Shown one piece after another: positions 1 through 8,291 of a stretch of 36,831 nucleotides of DNA. The stretch is taken from NCBI GenBank assembly GCA_002310035.1, contig DBYC01000082.1:318-37148 (forward strand), given 5' to 3'. How positions within the stretch are numbered: the stretch's first letter is position 1; each line of letters starts with the position of its first letter. The translations under genes and the position numbers were made by a program. The notes below the pieces were generated by a model that made no database searches, had not been told where the DNA came from, and saw only the letters and a program-made list of their open reading frames with translations. Origin of the DNA: a bacterium UBP6_UBA1196. Its GTDB lineage: Bacteria > UBP6 > UBA1177.

Positions 1-1457
1 AAACCGCCGACATGAATGAATGAAATTATCCAGTCGCGGCTGTTTTTTCTCTCAGAACTGCTGTTTCTTACTGTGTGCCAGCCAAGTCCGGCAGAAAGAG
101 AAACATGTTTCCATTCTTTTTCGCCGCTCAAAGCAGAATACCAGAAATTCTCTGAACGGTATGTAATTATCGCATTTGTAGTGTTTGACGGAAGTGCGTC
201 CTGATTGTCGAGAGAGTCACCTTTCACAAGATCGGCATGGAATTTTATTCCCGAATAGTTTTCGTTGAAACTTATGCGGCCTCCGACTGCCCATGTGTCA
301 AATTCGTTGTCGATCTGAAGTTCTTTCGGAAGCAGTGTCGGCGGATTGAAATAGCGGCGTTTCTGGTAATCCTTGTCCTCCATTCTATTGTAGTTGAGGA
401 AAAATTTATTGTACATTTTGCCTTCCAGCTTGAAGGTCAGGCGGCTTTTTTTCTTGCCGAAATCGAAATAGTAAAGAACTGACGAATAAAATGCCGCGGC
501 ATTCTGCAAGTCAGTCTTTTCTTTGTCGATTTTCGGAGTATTTTCATGAAACTGGTTGCTTTCTATCGTAGTTTCAGTTCCGTAAGGTACATAAACTGCT
601 CCTGCGTAGAACGAAAAACCCGGAAAAGGATTTTTCAAAGCAAAATAACTGCCTAAAAAGTGAAATTCTTTCTCTGTATCAAGCCACCTTTTGAGAGACG
701 CCTTCTCATTGCTCGGAGAAACCAGACTGTATTTTCCGTAGTTTCCGTAACCGTACTGCACCGCAGCTTCGGCGACTTTCCATTTGTATCCTGTCTCCAT
801 ACCGATAAGCCAGTCTTCAGATTCGTTCATTCTTTTAAAAGTCGCACTGTCGCGCAACTGCGGATTTGCCATTCCGCCGAACTCTTTAATGAAAAAACCG
901 TTGTAATCCAGTGAAATATTGATTCCGCGTATCGAATTGTCACCGTAGACCTGATCGTTTTTCATCGAAAACGCCATTCCGCGGTTCATACTTTCATAAA
1001 AATCACCTACCGTAAACTGTGCTTTTTTCCATTTTCCTTTAACATAAATCCTGTCTAAATACTGTTCCCAACTGTGGTTGAAATGCTCGTCGCTGTAAAT
1101 GTAATCAAAATTTTTAACATAATCATCACTCTCTTTGTCAGCAAAGAAAAGAAGTGTTTTTCTGATCCCGAAAGTGTAATTTTTGTAAGTGATCTCTCCG
1201 AAATCCTCGGTCTGAAGCACGCCGTAGGTATCTTCCGCCTCGCCGTTGCGTATTTTCTGGTCAATGAAAACATGGGCTTTGTTTTTCGAATAGAATTTCC
1301 ATTTTATATCATTTTTTTTCGTTTTTTGAGACGTTTCAGGTAACGTCTCTACGGTTTGTCCAGTATTTATGGCATTTTCCGCGGGTTTTTCGACGGTTTC
1401 GGCAAAAACAAATGAAAATGTGAAAAACAGTATAAAAACAAGGATAAATTTTTTCAT
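1..1457 (-). CDS. Outer-membrane beta-barrel-like protein, DUF6029-like, 3' end beyond window
   Basis: The frame is open from an ATG at 1457 to the window edge (about 485 codons), so the C-terminus is missing. GGGGAGAA sits just upstream of the start. The first ~19 residues form a clean signal peptide (MKKFILVFILFFTFSFVFA) followed by a Thr/Glu-rich linker. The rest alternates aromatic and polar residues, as in beta-barrels, and contains VGDFYESMNRGMAFSM, which resembles the 'GNFYEQFGSG' signature I associate with DUF6029 outer-membrane proteins of Bacteroidota-like genomes. The role is unknown; an outer-membrane location is inferred. A 22-bp palindrome (1328-1349) lies inside the linker-coding part. 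The gene has its own promoter and is divergent from dinD. The family call is moderate; barrel-like export is more certain. Confidence 0.6.
   Translation of the reverse strand, partial: MKKFILVFILFFTFSFVFAETVEKPAENAINTGQTVETLPETSQKTKKNDIKWKFYSKNKAHVFIDQKIRNGEAEDTYGVLQTEDFGEITYKNYTFGIRKTLLFFADKESDDYVKNFDYIYSDEHFNHSWEQYLDRIYVKGKWKKAQFTVGDFYESMNRGMAFSMKNDQVYGDNSIRGINISLDYNGFFIKEFGGMANPQLRDSATFKRMNESEDWLIGMETGYKWKVAEAAVQYGYGNYGKYSLVSPSNEKASLKRWLDTEKEFHFLGSYFALKNPFPGFSFYAGAVYVPYGTETTIESNQFHENTPKIDKEKTDLQNAAAFYSSVLYYFDFGKKKSRLTFKLEGKMYNKFFLNYNRMEDKDYQKRRYFNPPTLLPKELQIDNEFDTWAVGGRISFNENYSGIKFHADLVKGDSLDNQDALPSNTTNAIITYRSENFWYSALSGEKEWKHVSLSAGLGWHTVRNSSSERKNSRDWIISFIHVGG
1328..1349. repeat. Palindromic repeat-like element inside coding sequence
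   Basis: GAGACGTT and AACGTCTC form an 8-bp perfect inverted repeat around a 6-nt loop (TCAGGT). It lies within the linker just after the signal peptide of the outer-membrane gene, where it encodes roughly VETLPETSQ on the minus strand. The shape (GTAGAGACGTT, short loop, AACGTCTC) resembles short dispersed palindromes I recall from cyanobacterial and Bacteroidota genomes. Only one copy was noticed in this window. Confidence 0.5.
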
Positions 1458-1496
1458 TTTTTCTCCCCGAGAAACGAATCATCAAAAAAACATAAT

Positions 1497-1524
1497 ATTT
1501 TAGGAAGTTTCGCAGCCATAGCAA
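1497..1524 (-). promoter_or_regulatory. Sigma-70-like promoter of outer-membrane protein gene
   Basis: On the minus strand, TTGCTA (1524-1519) and TAAAAT (1502-1497) are separated by 16 bp and lie about 40 bp upstream of the ATG at 1457. This matches the 16-bp spacing of most other candidate promoters in the window. Confidence 0.5.
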
Positions 1525-1743
1525 GTTTTTAAACGGATTAGCAGGCAAAACAATTTTAATTGGGAATGCCAGCTAAAAATTCAAGATTAATAAAAATCAA
1601 AATAAATTTTTATATTTTTTATTTAAAAAACATATTTTTATTAATATTTGCAAAAGTTACAATATATTTATTCAAGTTATAGCTTTATTGTTTATTGAGA
1701 ATAATAAATTTAAATTTACAAAAACCAAGAAATGGAGGAAATA
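1525..1743. other. AT-rich spacer between divergent genes, probable inserted DNA
   Basis: This stretch is strikingly AT-rich (runs of A/T, few GC pairs) compared with its neighbours. It contains no convincing ORF. A weak promoter for dinD (TTGTTT at 1688-1693, TAAATT at 1711-1716, 17 bp apart) can be read. No LexA-type operator was recognised. Because a gene remnant on the far side of dinD ends abruptly, this spacer may have arrived together with dinD. Confidence 0.4.
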
Positions 1744-2571
1744 ATGGATCTTGTGAAGTACGACGAGAATTTGTTTGAAAGCATTAAACACATTAATGAA
1801 TTCGGGCAGGAATTCTGGTATGCAAGAGAGTTGCAGAAAGTTCTTGAATATACCGAATGGAGAAATTTTATAAAGGTTATTGATCGAGCGAAAGAAGCCT
1901 GTAACGGAGCCGGACAGTCTGTTGACGAATGTTTTGTTGACCTCGACAAATCATCGGAAATGCCGAATGGCGGAACTCGCACTATCGAAGATTTCATGCT
2001 TTCGCGTTATGCCTGCTACCTCATCGTGATGAACGGCGATCCGCGCAAGGAAGTCATCGCTTTGGGGCAGACCTATTTTGCAGTAAAGACGCGCCAGCAG
2101 GAACTTATTGACGACTACGAACAGCTTACTGAAGAACAGAAACGCATTGCCATCAGAAACGAAATGAAGCGTCACAACACGGCTTTGGCGGATGCCGCAC
2201 ACAACGCAGGAATTGACAAGCCGCTTGACTATGCGATTTTCCAGAACTGCGGCTATATGGGCTTATACGGCGGATTGAAAGCGCAGGACATCAGAGAACG
2301 CAAAGGACTCGGCAAAAATCAGAATATCCTTGATTATATGGGAAGCACTGAACTTGCAGCAAATCTTTTCCGCGCAACACAGACTGAGGAAAAACTCCGC
2401 CGCGAACACATTCAAGGCAAGGAAGAAGCAAACAAAACCCACTTTGAAGTCGGCAAAAAAGTCCGTCAGACGATCTCAGAACTCGGCGGCACAATGCCGG
2501 AAGATCTGCCGACACCGGAAAAAAGCGTGAAACAGATAGAAAAAGAGCATGAAAACAAGAAAATTGAATAA
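1744..2571 (+). CDS. dinD: DNA damage-inducible protein D (DinD)
   Basis: The 275-aa product matches DinD in length (E. coli about 274 aa) and in hallmark segments: FWYARELQKVLEY near the N-terminus, which resembles a Bro-N/antirepressor-like fold; then LSRYACYLIVMNGDPRK; then FQNCGYMGLYGGL in the second half. E. coli DinD is SOS-induced and reported to antagonise RecA filaments; the role here is inferred from family. The ATG at 1744 is preferred over the one at 1732 because GGAGG (1734-1738) is 5 nt before it. The C-terminus is a charged coil. The stop lies six bases from the break point of a truncated CsgG-like gene on the opposite strand, and upstream DNA is AT-rich, so the gene looks horizontally acquired. 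Confidence 0.9.
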   Translation: MDLVKYDENLFESIKHINEFGQEFWYARELQKVLEYTEWRNFIKVIDRAKEACNGAGQSVDECFVDLDKSSEMPNGGTRTIEDFMLSRYACYLIVMNGDPRKEVIALGQTYFAVKTRQQELIDDYEQLTEEQKRIAIRNEMKRHNTALADAAHNAGIDKPLDYAIFQNCGYMGLYGGLKAQDIRERKGLGKNQNILDYMGSTELAANLFRATQTEEKLRREHIQGKEEANKTHFEVGKKVRQTISELGGTMPEDLPTPEKSVKQIEKEHENKKIE

Positions 2572-2793
2572 AAAAACCTGCCGCTCTTTCGCGATAACAA
2601 CATACTTGTTTGTGCTGACAAATGCGCCTCGGATGTATTCAGTCGCACTCGAAAGCATTTTTTTGGAAAGTTTGCCGCTCTGATCCTCAAATTCCATAAC
2701 TGCAAGTTTCTGCTTGTCATCATCTTCGGCAAAAAGAGTGAAATTTGTGCCGAAAACAGCCAAAACCAAAAAGAAAACAACGATTTTTCTCAT
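2476..2793 (-). pseudogene. Truncated CsgG-like exported protein, cut by the dinD insertion
   Basis: From the ATG at 2793, residues 1-22 are a signal peptide, followed by KLAVMEFEDQSGKL and ATEYIRGAFVSTNKYVVIAKERQ-type sequence (residues 29-72), split here by a few residues. That is the N-terminal strand-helix-strand of CsgG/FlgO-like proteins that precede TPR or other domains. At codon 72 (2578) the homology stops and the frame runs 33 codons, to 2476, into antisense dinD sequence that is hydrophobic and nonsensical. The start is 5 nt after the lipB stop with GGAG inside the lipB end, so it was the last gene of the kinase-lipB operon. No 3' remnant was found beyond dinD. I therefore read it as broken rather than a genuine short protein. 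Confidence 0.65.
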
Positions 2794-2798
2794 AATAT

Positions 2799-3449
2799 CT
2801 ATCTCCGGCATAAAACATTATTGTCAAACATCTTTATCGCGGCAACTATTTTATCAGCGACATCTTTAACCTGAAAAATTTTTCCTGTTTCTTCCTTGAC
2901 GGAAGTGATTATGCAATCGGGAATCCCGCACGGCACGATTTTCGAGAAATAGGATAAGTCATTGGAAATATTGACAGAAAATCCGTGAATCGGAACAAAT
3001 TTCTTGAAGTGCATTCCGGTGAATGCGATTTTGCGGTCTTCGATCCAGAGACCGGCCTTTTCATCGTGCCATTTGAGGTTTTGAACACCGCAGAAATCAG
3101 TCAGAACGCTTTTTATCGAGTTGGCGAAAAAGAGAACGAACTCTTTTATCGAGGAAAATCCGTAGTTTCTGAAATCAATAATGGGATAAATCACAAGCTG
3201 CCCCGGCCCGTGGAAAGTGAGTTCTCCGCCGCGTCTGATATTGAAAACCGGAATGTTTCCGACCGGCCTTATAAAGTCCTCTTCTTTGCCTCGAAGCCCG
3301 GAAGTATAGACCGGATCATGCTCAAGAAAAAGAACGCACCCTTCATTTTTTTTGGTAACGACTTCATTGCGCAGATTTTCCTGGAATTCAAGCATCTCAC
3401 CGTAATCACACGGTTTTTCAAAAATCCGGCATGGAATTTCAGCAGCCAT
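2799..3449 (-). CDS. lipB: Octanoyl-[acyl carrier protein]:protein octanoyltransferase LipB
   Basis: LipB transfers octanoate from ACP to lipoyl domains of 2-oxoacid dehydrogenases and GcvH, the first step of cytoplasmic lipoate synthesis. The 216-aa protein shows the substrate-binding RRGGELTFHGPGQL (residues 72-85), the catalytic lysine in RKIAFTG (K140) and the catalytic cysteine in PCGI (C174). The ATG at 3449 is favoured: AAAGG lies 7 nt upstream, whereas the in-frame GTG at 3464 lacks a ribosome site. The start overlaps the 3' end of the phosphoesterase gene by 11 nt, so translation is probably coupled. No lipA is visible in the window. Family assignment is firm. Confidence 0.93.
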   Translation of the reverse strand: MAAEIPCRIFEKPCDYGEMLEFQENLRNEVVTKKNEGCVLFLEHDPVYTSGLRGKEEDFIRPVGNIPVFNIRRGGELTFHGPGQLVIYPIIDFRNYGFSSIKEFVLFFANSIKSVLTDFCGVQNLKWHDEKAGLWIEDRKIAFTGMHFKKFVPIHGFSVNISNDLSYFSKIVPCGIPDCIITSVKEETGKIFQVKDVADKIVAAIKMFDNNVLCRR

Positions 3450-4191
3450 TTCTAAGCCTTTCACCGAAAGAAGCAGGGAGACGCAAAGCTTTGATTTTAT
3501 TGATTGTCAGCTCAAAATCATATTCAACTCTGTGATATTTCAGAATTTTTTTATCGGAATCGTATGAAACGAAACTGGATCTGGGATCACCGTCACGGGG
3601 CTGTCCTACCGAGCCGCAGACGCATACGACAGGGTTGGGAAGCGTTGAAATATCGACTTCGCCGCTTGAAATGTTGAGTTCGACCGACTGACCGTTGCCT
3701 GTCATCAGAAACAGATTGGTGTAGTGGCTGTGTCCGACGAAATTCACTTTCTGCAAGAACGGCGCGACATCGTAAAGGCGGTTTACCCCTTTGCAGTTGA
3801 AGATGTAATCGTATCTTTCAGGCATCCGCGGCGAGCCGTGCGAAAGAAGGCAGTGCGACATTTCATCGACATGGATGTATTTCAGGCGGTCGAGAAACGC
3901 GAACTGTTCGTTTGTGAGAATATCGGTCGTCCAGTTGATGACATACCTCACGGCGTCGTAATAATCGTTGATATCGGTCTTTCCGACGATTCCTGCATCG
4001 TGGTTGCCAAGCACTCCGAAATCAACATTTTCTTTAAGGATATCAATGGTTTCACCGGGCCACGGGCCGTAGCCGACAGCATCACCGGCAAAGAAAACCG
4101 CATCGGGCTTGATGTTCTCTTTGATCTCTTTCATAACCGCTTCCAGAGCGGGAAGATTTGAGTGGACATCGCCGATGACTACGATCTTCAT
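3439..4191 (-). CDS. Metallophosphoesterase, YfcE/ApaH-like family
   Basis: This 250-aa protein has the full set of calcineurin-like metal-binding motifs in order: GDVHSN (residues 7-12), GDAVGYGP (~36-43), GNHD (~62-65) and GHSH (~153-156). It should be a cytoplasmic dimetal phosphodiesterase or phosphatase; the substrate cannot be read from sequence. It starts 3 nt after the PhoH stop and overlaps lipB, inside a tight operon with a Ser/Thr kinase. This context could suggest signalling-related dephosphorylation, but the link is inference only. Confidence 0.85.
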   Translation of the reverse strand: MKIVVIGDVHSNLPALEAVMKEIKENIKPDAVFFAGDAVGYGPWPGETIDILKENVDFGVLGNHDAGIVGKTDINDYYDAVRYVINWTTDILTNEQFAFLDRLKYIHVDEMSHCLLSHGSPRMPERYDYIFNCKGVNRLYDVAPFLQKVNFVGHSHYTNLFLMTGNGQSVELNISSGEVDISTLPNPVVCVCGSVGQPRDGDPRSSFVSYDSDKKILKYHRVEYDFELTINKIKALRLPASFGERLRNGC

Positions 4192-4194
4192 CTC

Positions 4195-5523
4195 TTATAA
4201 AAGCTCCGCGGCCGCGTTTGCCAAAGCGGAACGCTCGCCTTTTTCAAGAGTTATGTGACCTGCAAGAGAAAGATCCTTAAAACGGTCGACTATATAGCTG
4301 AGACCGTTGTTGGACTCGTTCATATACGGGTTGTCGATCTGGAAAGGATCGCCAGTAAGGACCATTTTCGTATTCTCGCCGACTCTCGAAACGATCGTCT
4401 TCACCTCGTGAGGAGTGAGGTTCTGCGCCTCATCGACAATGATGAACTGCTCGGGGATGCTTCTTCCGCGGATGTAGGTCAAAGCCTCGACCTCGATGAC
4501 CTTGCTCGCCATGAGCTCGTTCATCTTGCCCATGCTGTTCATGTCGTGGTCGGCAAGAAGGTATTCCAGGTTGTCGAAAACAGGCTGCATCCAAGGTTTG
4601 AGTTTCTCATCGATCGTGCCGGGCAGGAAACCGATATCTTTTCCCATCGGATAGATCGGCCTTGCGACGAGCATTTTTGTGTATTTGCCTTCTTCAAGGC
4701 ATTTCTGAAGTCCTGCCGCGATCGCGAGAAGAGTTTTTCCCGTTCCAGCCGTTCCGATAAGGCTGACGAGTTTTACTCTGTCGTCCATCAGCAGATCAAG
4801 TGCGAGCCTCTGCGCGAAATTCCTCGCCTTGAGTCCCCAGACTTCCTTGAACTGTTTGAGCGGAACAAGGGCGTTTTCAAACGGATCGAATCTGACTGTT
4901 GCCGTGTGCTGCTCACCTATTTCGGCATCAACCAGTTTGAAGAACTGGTTTGCGTGCGCCGTTTCGAAAGGAGTTCCCGCAAGCGTATCGAGCGGTATCT
5001 TCTTTTCTTCAAAAATACGGTCGATGAAAGCCCCTTCGACATTCAGAGTTTCGTATCCTGTCGGAAGTTTATTGAAATTTACGGTGTCGTTTCTGTAATT
5101 CTCAGCCTTTATGCCGTAGACATCGGCCTTGATGCGGAGATTGACATCCTTGCTGACAAGAACGACTTCTCTGTCAGGATTGTCCTTCGTGATTTTGTAA
5201 GCCGCACACAGGATTACGTTGTCGGCATAACCTGAAGCGAGTTTCGCGCCAGGAAGCTCGAATTCGCCGGTAATGTCTATTCTTATTGAACCGCCGCTTG
5301 GCAGCTGCACGCCGTCAAGAAGACTTCCCTGCTGGCGCAACTCCTCAATATGTCTGGCGAAAGCACGTGCCGCAAGACCGACCTGATTCATGTCTTTCTT
5401 GAACTTGTCAAGCTCTTCGATGACCACTATCGGAACTACGATATCGTGCTCGTCGAAGTTGAAGATCGCCTTCGGATCGGAAATCAGAACATTTGTGTCA
5501 AGAACAAAAATTTTCTTACTCAT
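4195..5523 (-). CDS. PIN domain-PhoH family ATPase (YlaK-like)
   Basis: This 442-aa two-domain protein has an N-terminal PIN nuclease domain (residues 1-~140) with acidic residues D9, E36/E37, D101 and D126 at the expected places. The C-terminal PhoH ATPase carries Walker A GTAGTGKT (257-264), Walker B FIIVDEAQN (360-368) and TGDPFQID. PIN-PhoH proteins are regarded as RNA helicase/ribonuclease-type enzymes acting on RNA in an ATP-dependent way; the substrate here is unknown. The ATG overlaps the end of the kinase gene by 8 nt, with AGGAGGGAGAGA as ribosome site, showing translational coupling. Length and motifs are complete. Confidence 0.92.
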   Translation of the reverse strand: MSKKIFVLDTNVLISDPKAIFNFDEHDIVVPIVVIEELDKFKKDMNQVGLAARAFARHIEELRQQGSLLDGVQLPSGGSIRIDITGEFELPGAKLASGYADNVILCAAYKITKDNPDREVVLVSKDVNLRIKADVYGIKAENYRNDTVNFNKLPTGYETLNVEGAFIDRIFEEKKIPLDTLAGTPFETAHANQFFKLVDAEIGEQHTATVRFDPFENALVPLKQFKEVWGLKARNFAQRLALDLLMDDRVKLVSLIGTAGTGKTLLAIAAGLQKCLEEGKYTKMLVARPIYPMGKDIGFLPGTIDEKLKPWMQPVFDNLEYLLADHDMNSMGKMNELMASKVIEVEALTYIRGRSIPEQFIIVDEAQNLTPHEVKTIVSRVGENTKMVLTGDPFQIDNPYMNESNNGLSYIVDRFKDLSLAGHITLEKGERSALANAAAELL

Positions 5524-7033
5524 TCTCTCCCTCCTGTTTAAGATTCAAATTGACAATCATATCGTTATCAAGAGTGACAGCCATCGGTTTTATCGAATAA
5601 TCATCGTATTCAAAGCCCAGAATGATGACACCGTCGTTCTTTTTCGGGAACTTTTTCGAACACGGTGCCTTGCAGATCGTTTTCCCTGTTTCATTGTTGA
5701 AAACGCGGACCCCCGGAATATTCGAATTTACCGTGATTTTCACCATAGGAACGCTTTTTTTGCCGTTGGGGACAGCTTGTTTTTTGGACTGATCCTGTCC
5801 CTTCTTCTCGGCATTCTCCTTATCGGCATCGATCTCAGCGACTTTCGGGATATCATACTTCGAAAGTTCCGTCCGTTCAGCTTTCATCGGCGGATTCTGC
5901 TTTTTCACAAAACCGTAGACCAGAAATCCTGCGATCACAACAAGCAGGATGACAATCACGACTTTCAGAATGTTTCCGGCAGTCCTGCTTTCCATCGAGA
6001 CATGGCGGACTTCCTCGTCCGGCGACGAATTGAGCATCCTGATTATATCCTGGCTCGAGATCATTTCGGCGGCAGGGTTCATGCTTCTCACCGTGCCAGA
6101 ATTGAAAAGGAACGCAAGACTTATTTTCTCTTCAAGATTGTATTTCAGATAGATATTTTTCAGATCGTTGAGAAGCAGCATCATCGTGCCGTAACGGTTG
6201 AAAGGCTTCTTTTCGAGGCATTTCATTATCACGGTATTCATTTCAGGTTTGAGATCAGGGTTGATATTGCCGGGCAGCTCAGGGAATTCATACTGGTGTT
6301 TGTGCAGTATTTTCATATAGTTGTCGTCAAAAAACGGCAGCCTGCCTGTGAGCATCTCATACATTATCACGCCGAGCGAATATATGTCGGAAGCGGGTTC
6401 GACACTGTTCCCGGCAGCCTGTTCCGGCGACATATATTCCGGAGTTCCGAAAATAGCGCCCGATTTCGTGAGAGTGCGCAGCCGCTCTTCGGGCCTGACC
6501 TCGTCCTGAAGGATCTTGGAAATACCGAAATCAACGATTTTGACAAACGGATAGTTGCCGTCTTTTGTGGTGAGAAGAATGTTTTCCGGCTTCAGATCGC
6601 GGTGGATGATCCCCTTTCCGTGAGCCGCATAAAGCGCTACCGCAATCTGCGAAGCGACGGCGACTGCAAATTCGAGCGGAAGAACGCGCTGTTCCTTCAT
6701 GATATCGGCAAGCGAGCGTCCTTCGACATACTCCATGACGAAGTAGGCGTTTCCTTCTTCGGTGTATCCGAAATCGGTGACATCGACAATATTGTCCTGA
6801 CCTATGTTCGACGCCGCGATCGCCTCGCGTTTGAACCTTTCGACCGTATCTTTGCGCTTGCTCTGCTCGTAATGCAGGATCTTTAGCGCGACTTTTTTGC
6901 GCAGGATCTCGTGCTCGGCGAGATAGACACTGCCCATTCCGCCGGTTCCTACGAGTTTTATGATTTTATACCGGTCGTTTATGACCGAACCAATATATTT
7001 TTCCTCGAAATCCGCAGTAGTTTTCGCTATCAA
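5516..7033 (-). CDS. Membrane-anchored Ser/Thr protein kinase (Hanks type) with PEGA-like C-terminal domain
   Basis: The 505-aa protein has a complete protein kinase domain (about residues 20-295): glycine loop GTGGMG (29-34), ATP lysine K51, HRDLKPEN (144-151), DFG (168-170) and the PEY-MSPEQ activation-segment end. One transmembrane helix follows (about 355-376). After a charged linker comes a ~70-residue beta-rich PEGA-like domain (about 427-500) that would sit outside the cytoplasmic membrane. Two cysteines in that domain (TICKAPCSKK) could form a disulfide. The start is a TTG at 7033 supported by GAGG with 5-nt spacing; no better ATG was seen. First gene of an overlapping operon with phoH, the phosphoesterase and lipB, so phospho-signalling to those enzymes is possible but unproven. 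Confidence 0.92.
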   Translation of the reverse strand: MIAKTTADFEEKYIGSVINDRYKIIKLVGTGGMGSVYLAEHEILRKKVALKILHYEQSKRKDTVERFKREAIAASNIGQDNIVDVTDFGYTEEGNAYFVMEYVEGRSLADIMKEQRVLPLEFAVAVASQIAVALYAAHGKGIIHRDLKPENILLTTKDGNYPFVKIVDFGISKILQDEVRPEERLRTLTKSGAIFGTPEYMSPEQAAGNSVEPASDIYSLGVIMYEMLTGRLPFFDDNYMKILHKHQYEFPELPGNINPDLKPEMNTVIMKCLEKKPFNRYGTMMLLLNDLKNIYLKYNLEEKISLAFLFNSGTVRSMNPAAEMISSQDIIRMLNSSPDEEVRHVSMESRTAGNILKVVIVILLVVIAGFLVYGFVKKQNPPMKAERTELSKYDIPKVAEIDADKENAEKKGQDQSKKQAVPNGKKSVPMVKITVNSNIPGVRVFNNETGKTICKAPCSKKFPKKNDGVIILGFEYDDYSIKPMAVTLDNDMIVNLNLKQEGENE

Positions 7034-7090
7034 TTTATCCTCTCAAACGAAATATTGGAAAAACTCATAAACATCGGAAAACAAAACAAA

Positions 7091-8194
7091 TCAGTAAGCA
7101 ACCTCGACATCGTCAAGATAGAAACCTTCCAGATTTTCGCTATCGTCGCTCTTGAAACGGAAAGCAAGCTCGACGGACTGCCCTTTGAAAGCCGAAAGAT
7201 CGCCGGTGAATTTATAATATGCAGTTCCTATCTTGCCGGTGATTTTCGTTTTTCCGCTGTCAAGGACACTGGTATCAGAAGGCGCATTGGCGGAAAGATA
7301 AAGTCCTGAAACAAGTTCCCAGACTTCAGACTCCTTTTTCACCAGGACCTCGACATAATCGTAAGTCGCGAAACTGCTGCCGACAATATTTACCCAGCCG
7401 TAAAATGTAATCGCAGGCTTTCCGGAAGACGGGATCGACAATGCCTGATTGTATTTCAGCAGATCCTTGCAGTTGTCATTGTAATTTCCGGTGAGCGATG
7501 TCGCCGCGACATTCGAACCGTTGAAAGCCTCTGCGGGACCGTTCGTCGGAACACCGATCTCCCAGCACGGAGCTTCGGCGGAAGCGGGCTCTATCGTCCA
7601 TTTTGGCTCGGCATCCTCGAAACTGTCGTACATAAGGACCTTGCCGGCAGGTTCGTTCTCGTTCGAGTTGTCGTTGTCAGGTTTCGGATCATCTTCCTCG
7701 GGTTCGAAGCTGTCGGGACCCTCGTCTTCAGTATCATCCTCAAATATACCGGAATTATCGGTATCATCCTCCTCCTCGTCCTCTTCGTCGTATGTGTCGT
7801 CACCGTTGTAAGAAGATGAAGGGACGCATTCGCCGCTCGCGAGATTGCATTTCGGATAAGCCGGATCGAGACAATCGCTGTTGCTTTTGCACAAAAGCCC
7901 GTCGGCTTCCCTTTCAGTTATACACAGACCTTCGCTCTCCTTGCATCTCCATTTTGACGGACAGTCTGCCTGCGTATTGCACAATTTTCTCTTCTTGCAG
8001 TAAAAAACAGTAGTTCCCAGCTCGTCGTCGCGCTGCGGACTTTCCAGATCGCAGTAAGAATCACGGTTGCAGTTCTCGTTTGTGGCACACTGGACAGCTT
8101 CAGTACCGCCGCCTCCGCCGCCTTCGCTTCCCGAGCATGAAACCGCGCCCAACGCTACCGAAACAATAATGAAAAAACAAAAAAACTGTCTCAT
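7091..8194 (-). CDS. Cys-rich lipoprotein with C-terminal jelly-roll (choice-of-anchor J/MAM-like) domain
   Basis: The ATG at 8194 is chosen because GGAG lies 6 nt upstream; a TTG at 8206 would add four residues without a ribosome site. Residues 1-19 are a signal peptide with lipobox-like GAVSC (C20). There follow Gly-rich residues and several dickkopf/EB-like CxxxxxC repeats (about 35-125), then a very acidic Asp/Glu linker (~130-190). The final ~180 residues start SFEDAEPKW and end with FYLDDVEV, typical of choice-of-anchor J or MAM-like beta-sandwich domains that bind or anchor at the cell surface. Predicted outer-membrane or surface lipoprotein; ligand unknown. It has its own promoter at 8224-8251. 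Confidence 0.75.
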   Translation of the reverse strand: MRQFFCFFIIVSVALGAVSCSGSEGGGGGGTEAVQCATNENCNRDSYCDLESPQRDDELGTTVFYCKKRKLCNTQADCPSKWRCKESEGLCITEREADGLLCKSNSDCLDPAYPKCNLASGECVPSSSYNGDDTYDEEDEEEDDTDNSGIFEDDTEDEGPDSFEPEEDDPKPDNDNSNENEPAGKVLMYDSFEDAEPKWTIEPASAEAPCWEIGVPTNGPAEAFNGSNVAATSLTGNYNDNCKDLLKYNQALSIPSSGKPAITFYGWVNIVGSSFATYDYVEVLVKKESEVWELVSGLYLSANAPSDTSVLDSGKTKITGKIGTAYYKFTGDLSAFKGQSVELAFRFKSDDSENLEGFYLDDVEVAY

Positions 8195-8223
8195 TTCAAA
8201 CTCCAAAAAAACTTAGACTGTAT

Positions 8224-8251
8224 ATTTTATTTATATATGGGAAAAATTCAA
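8224..8251 (-). promoter_or_regulatory. Sigma-70-like promoter of Cys-rich lipoprotein gene
   Basis: TTGAAT (8251-8246) and TAAAAT (8229-8224) on the minus strand are 16 bp apart, about 30 bp upstream of the ATG at 8194. It lies in the short AT-rich gap after the histidine kinase gene. Confidence 0.55.
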
Positions 8252-8291
8252 CTATTTGGAAAATTTTTGAAAAGAATAGTGCGACAGCCGC

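Noticed and set aside
1732..1743. Upstream ATG for dinD
   Set aside because: It overlaps the GGAGG ribosome site that serves the ATG at 1744.
5390..6886. Plus-strand open frame of ~498 codons
   Set aside because: Antisense to the Ser/Thr kinase and PhoH genes, with Phe/Arg/His-rich composition and no recognisable domain.
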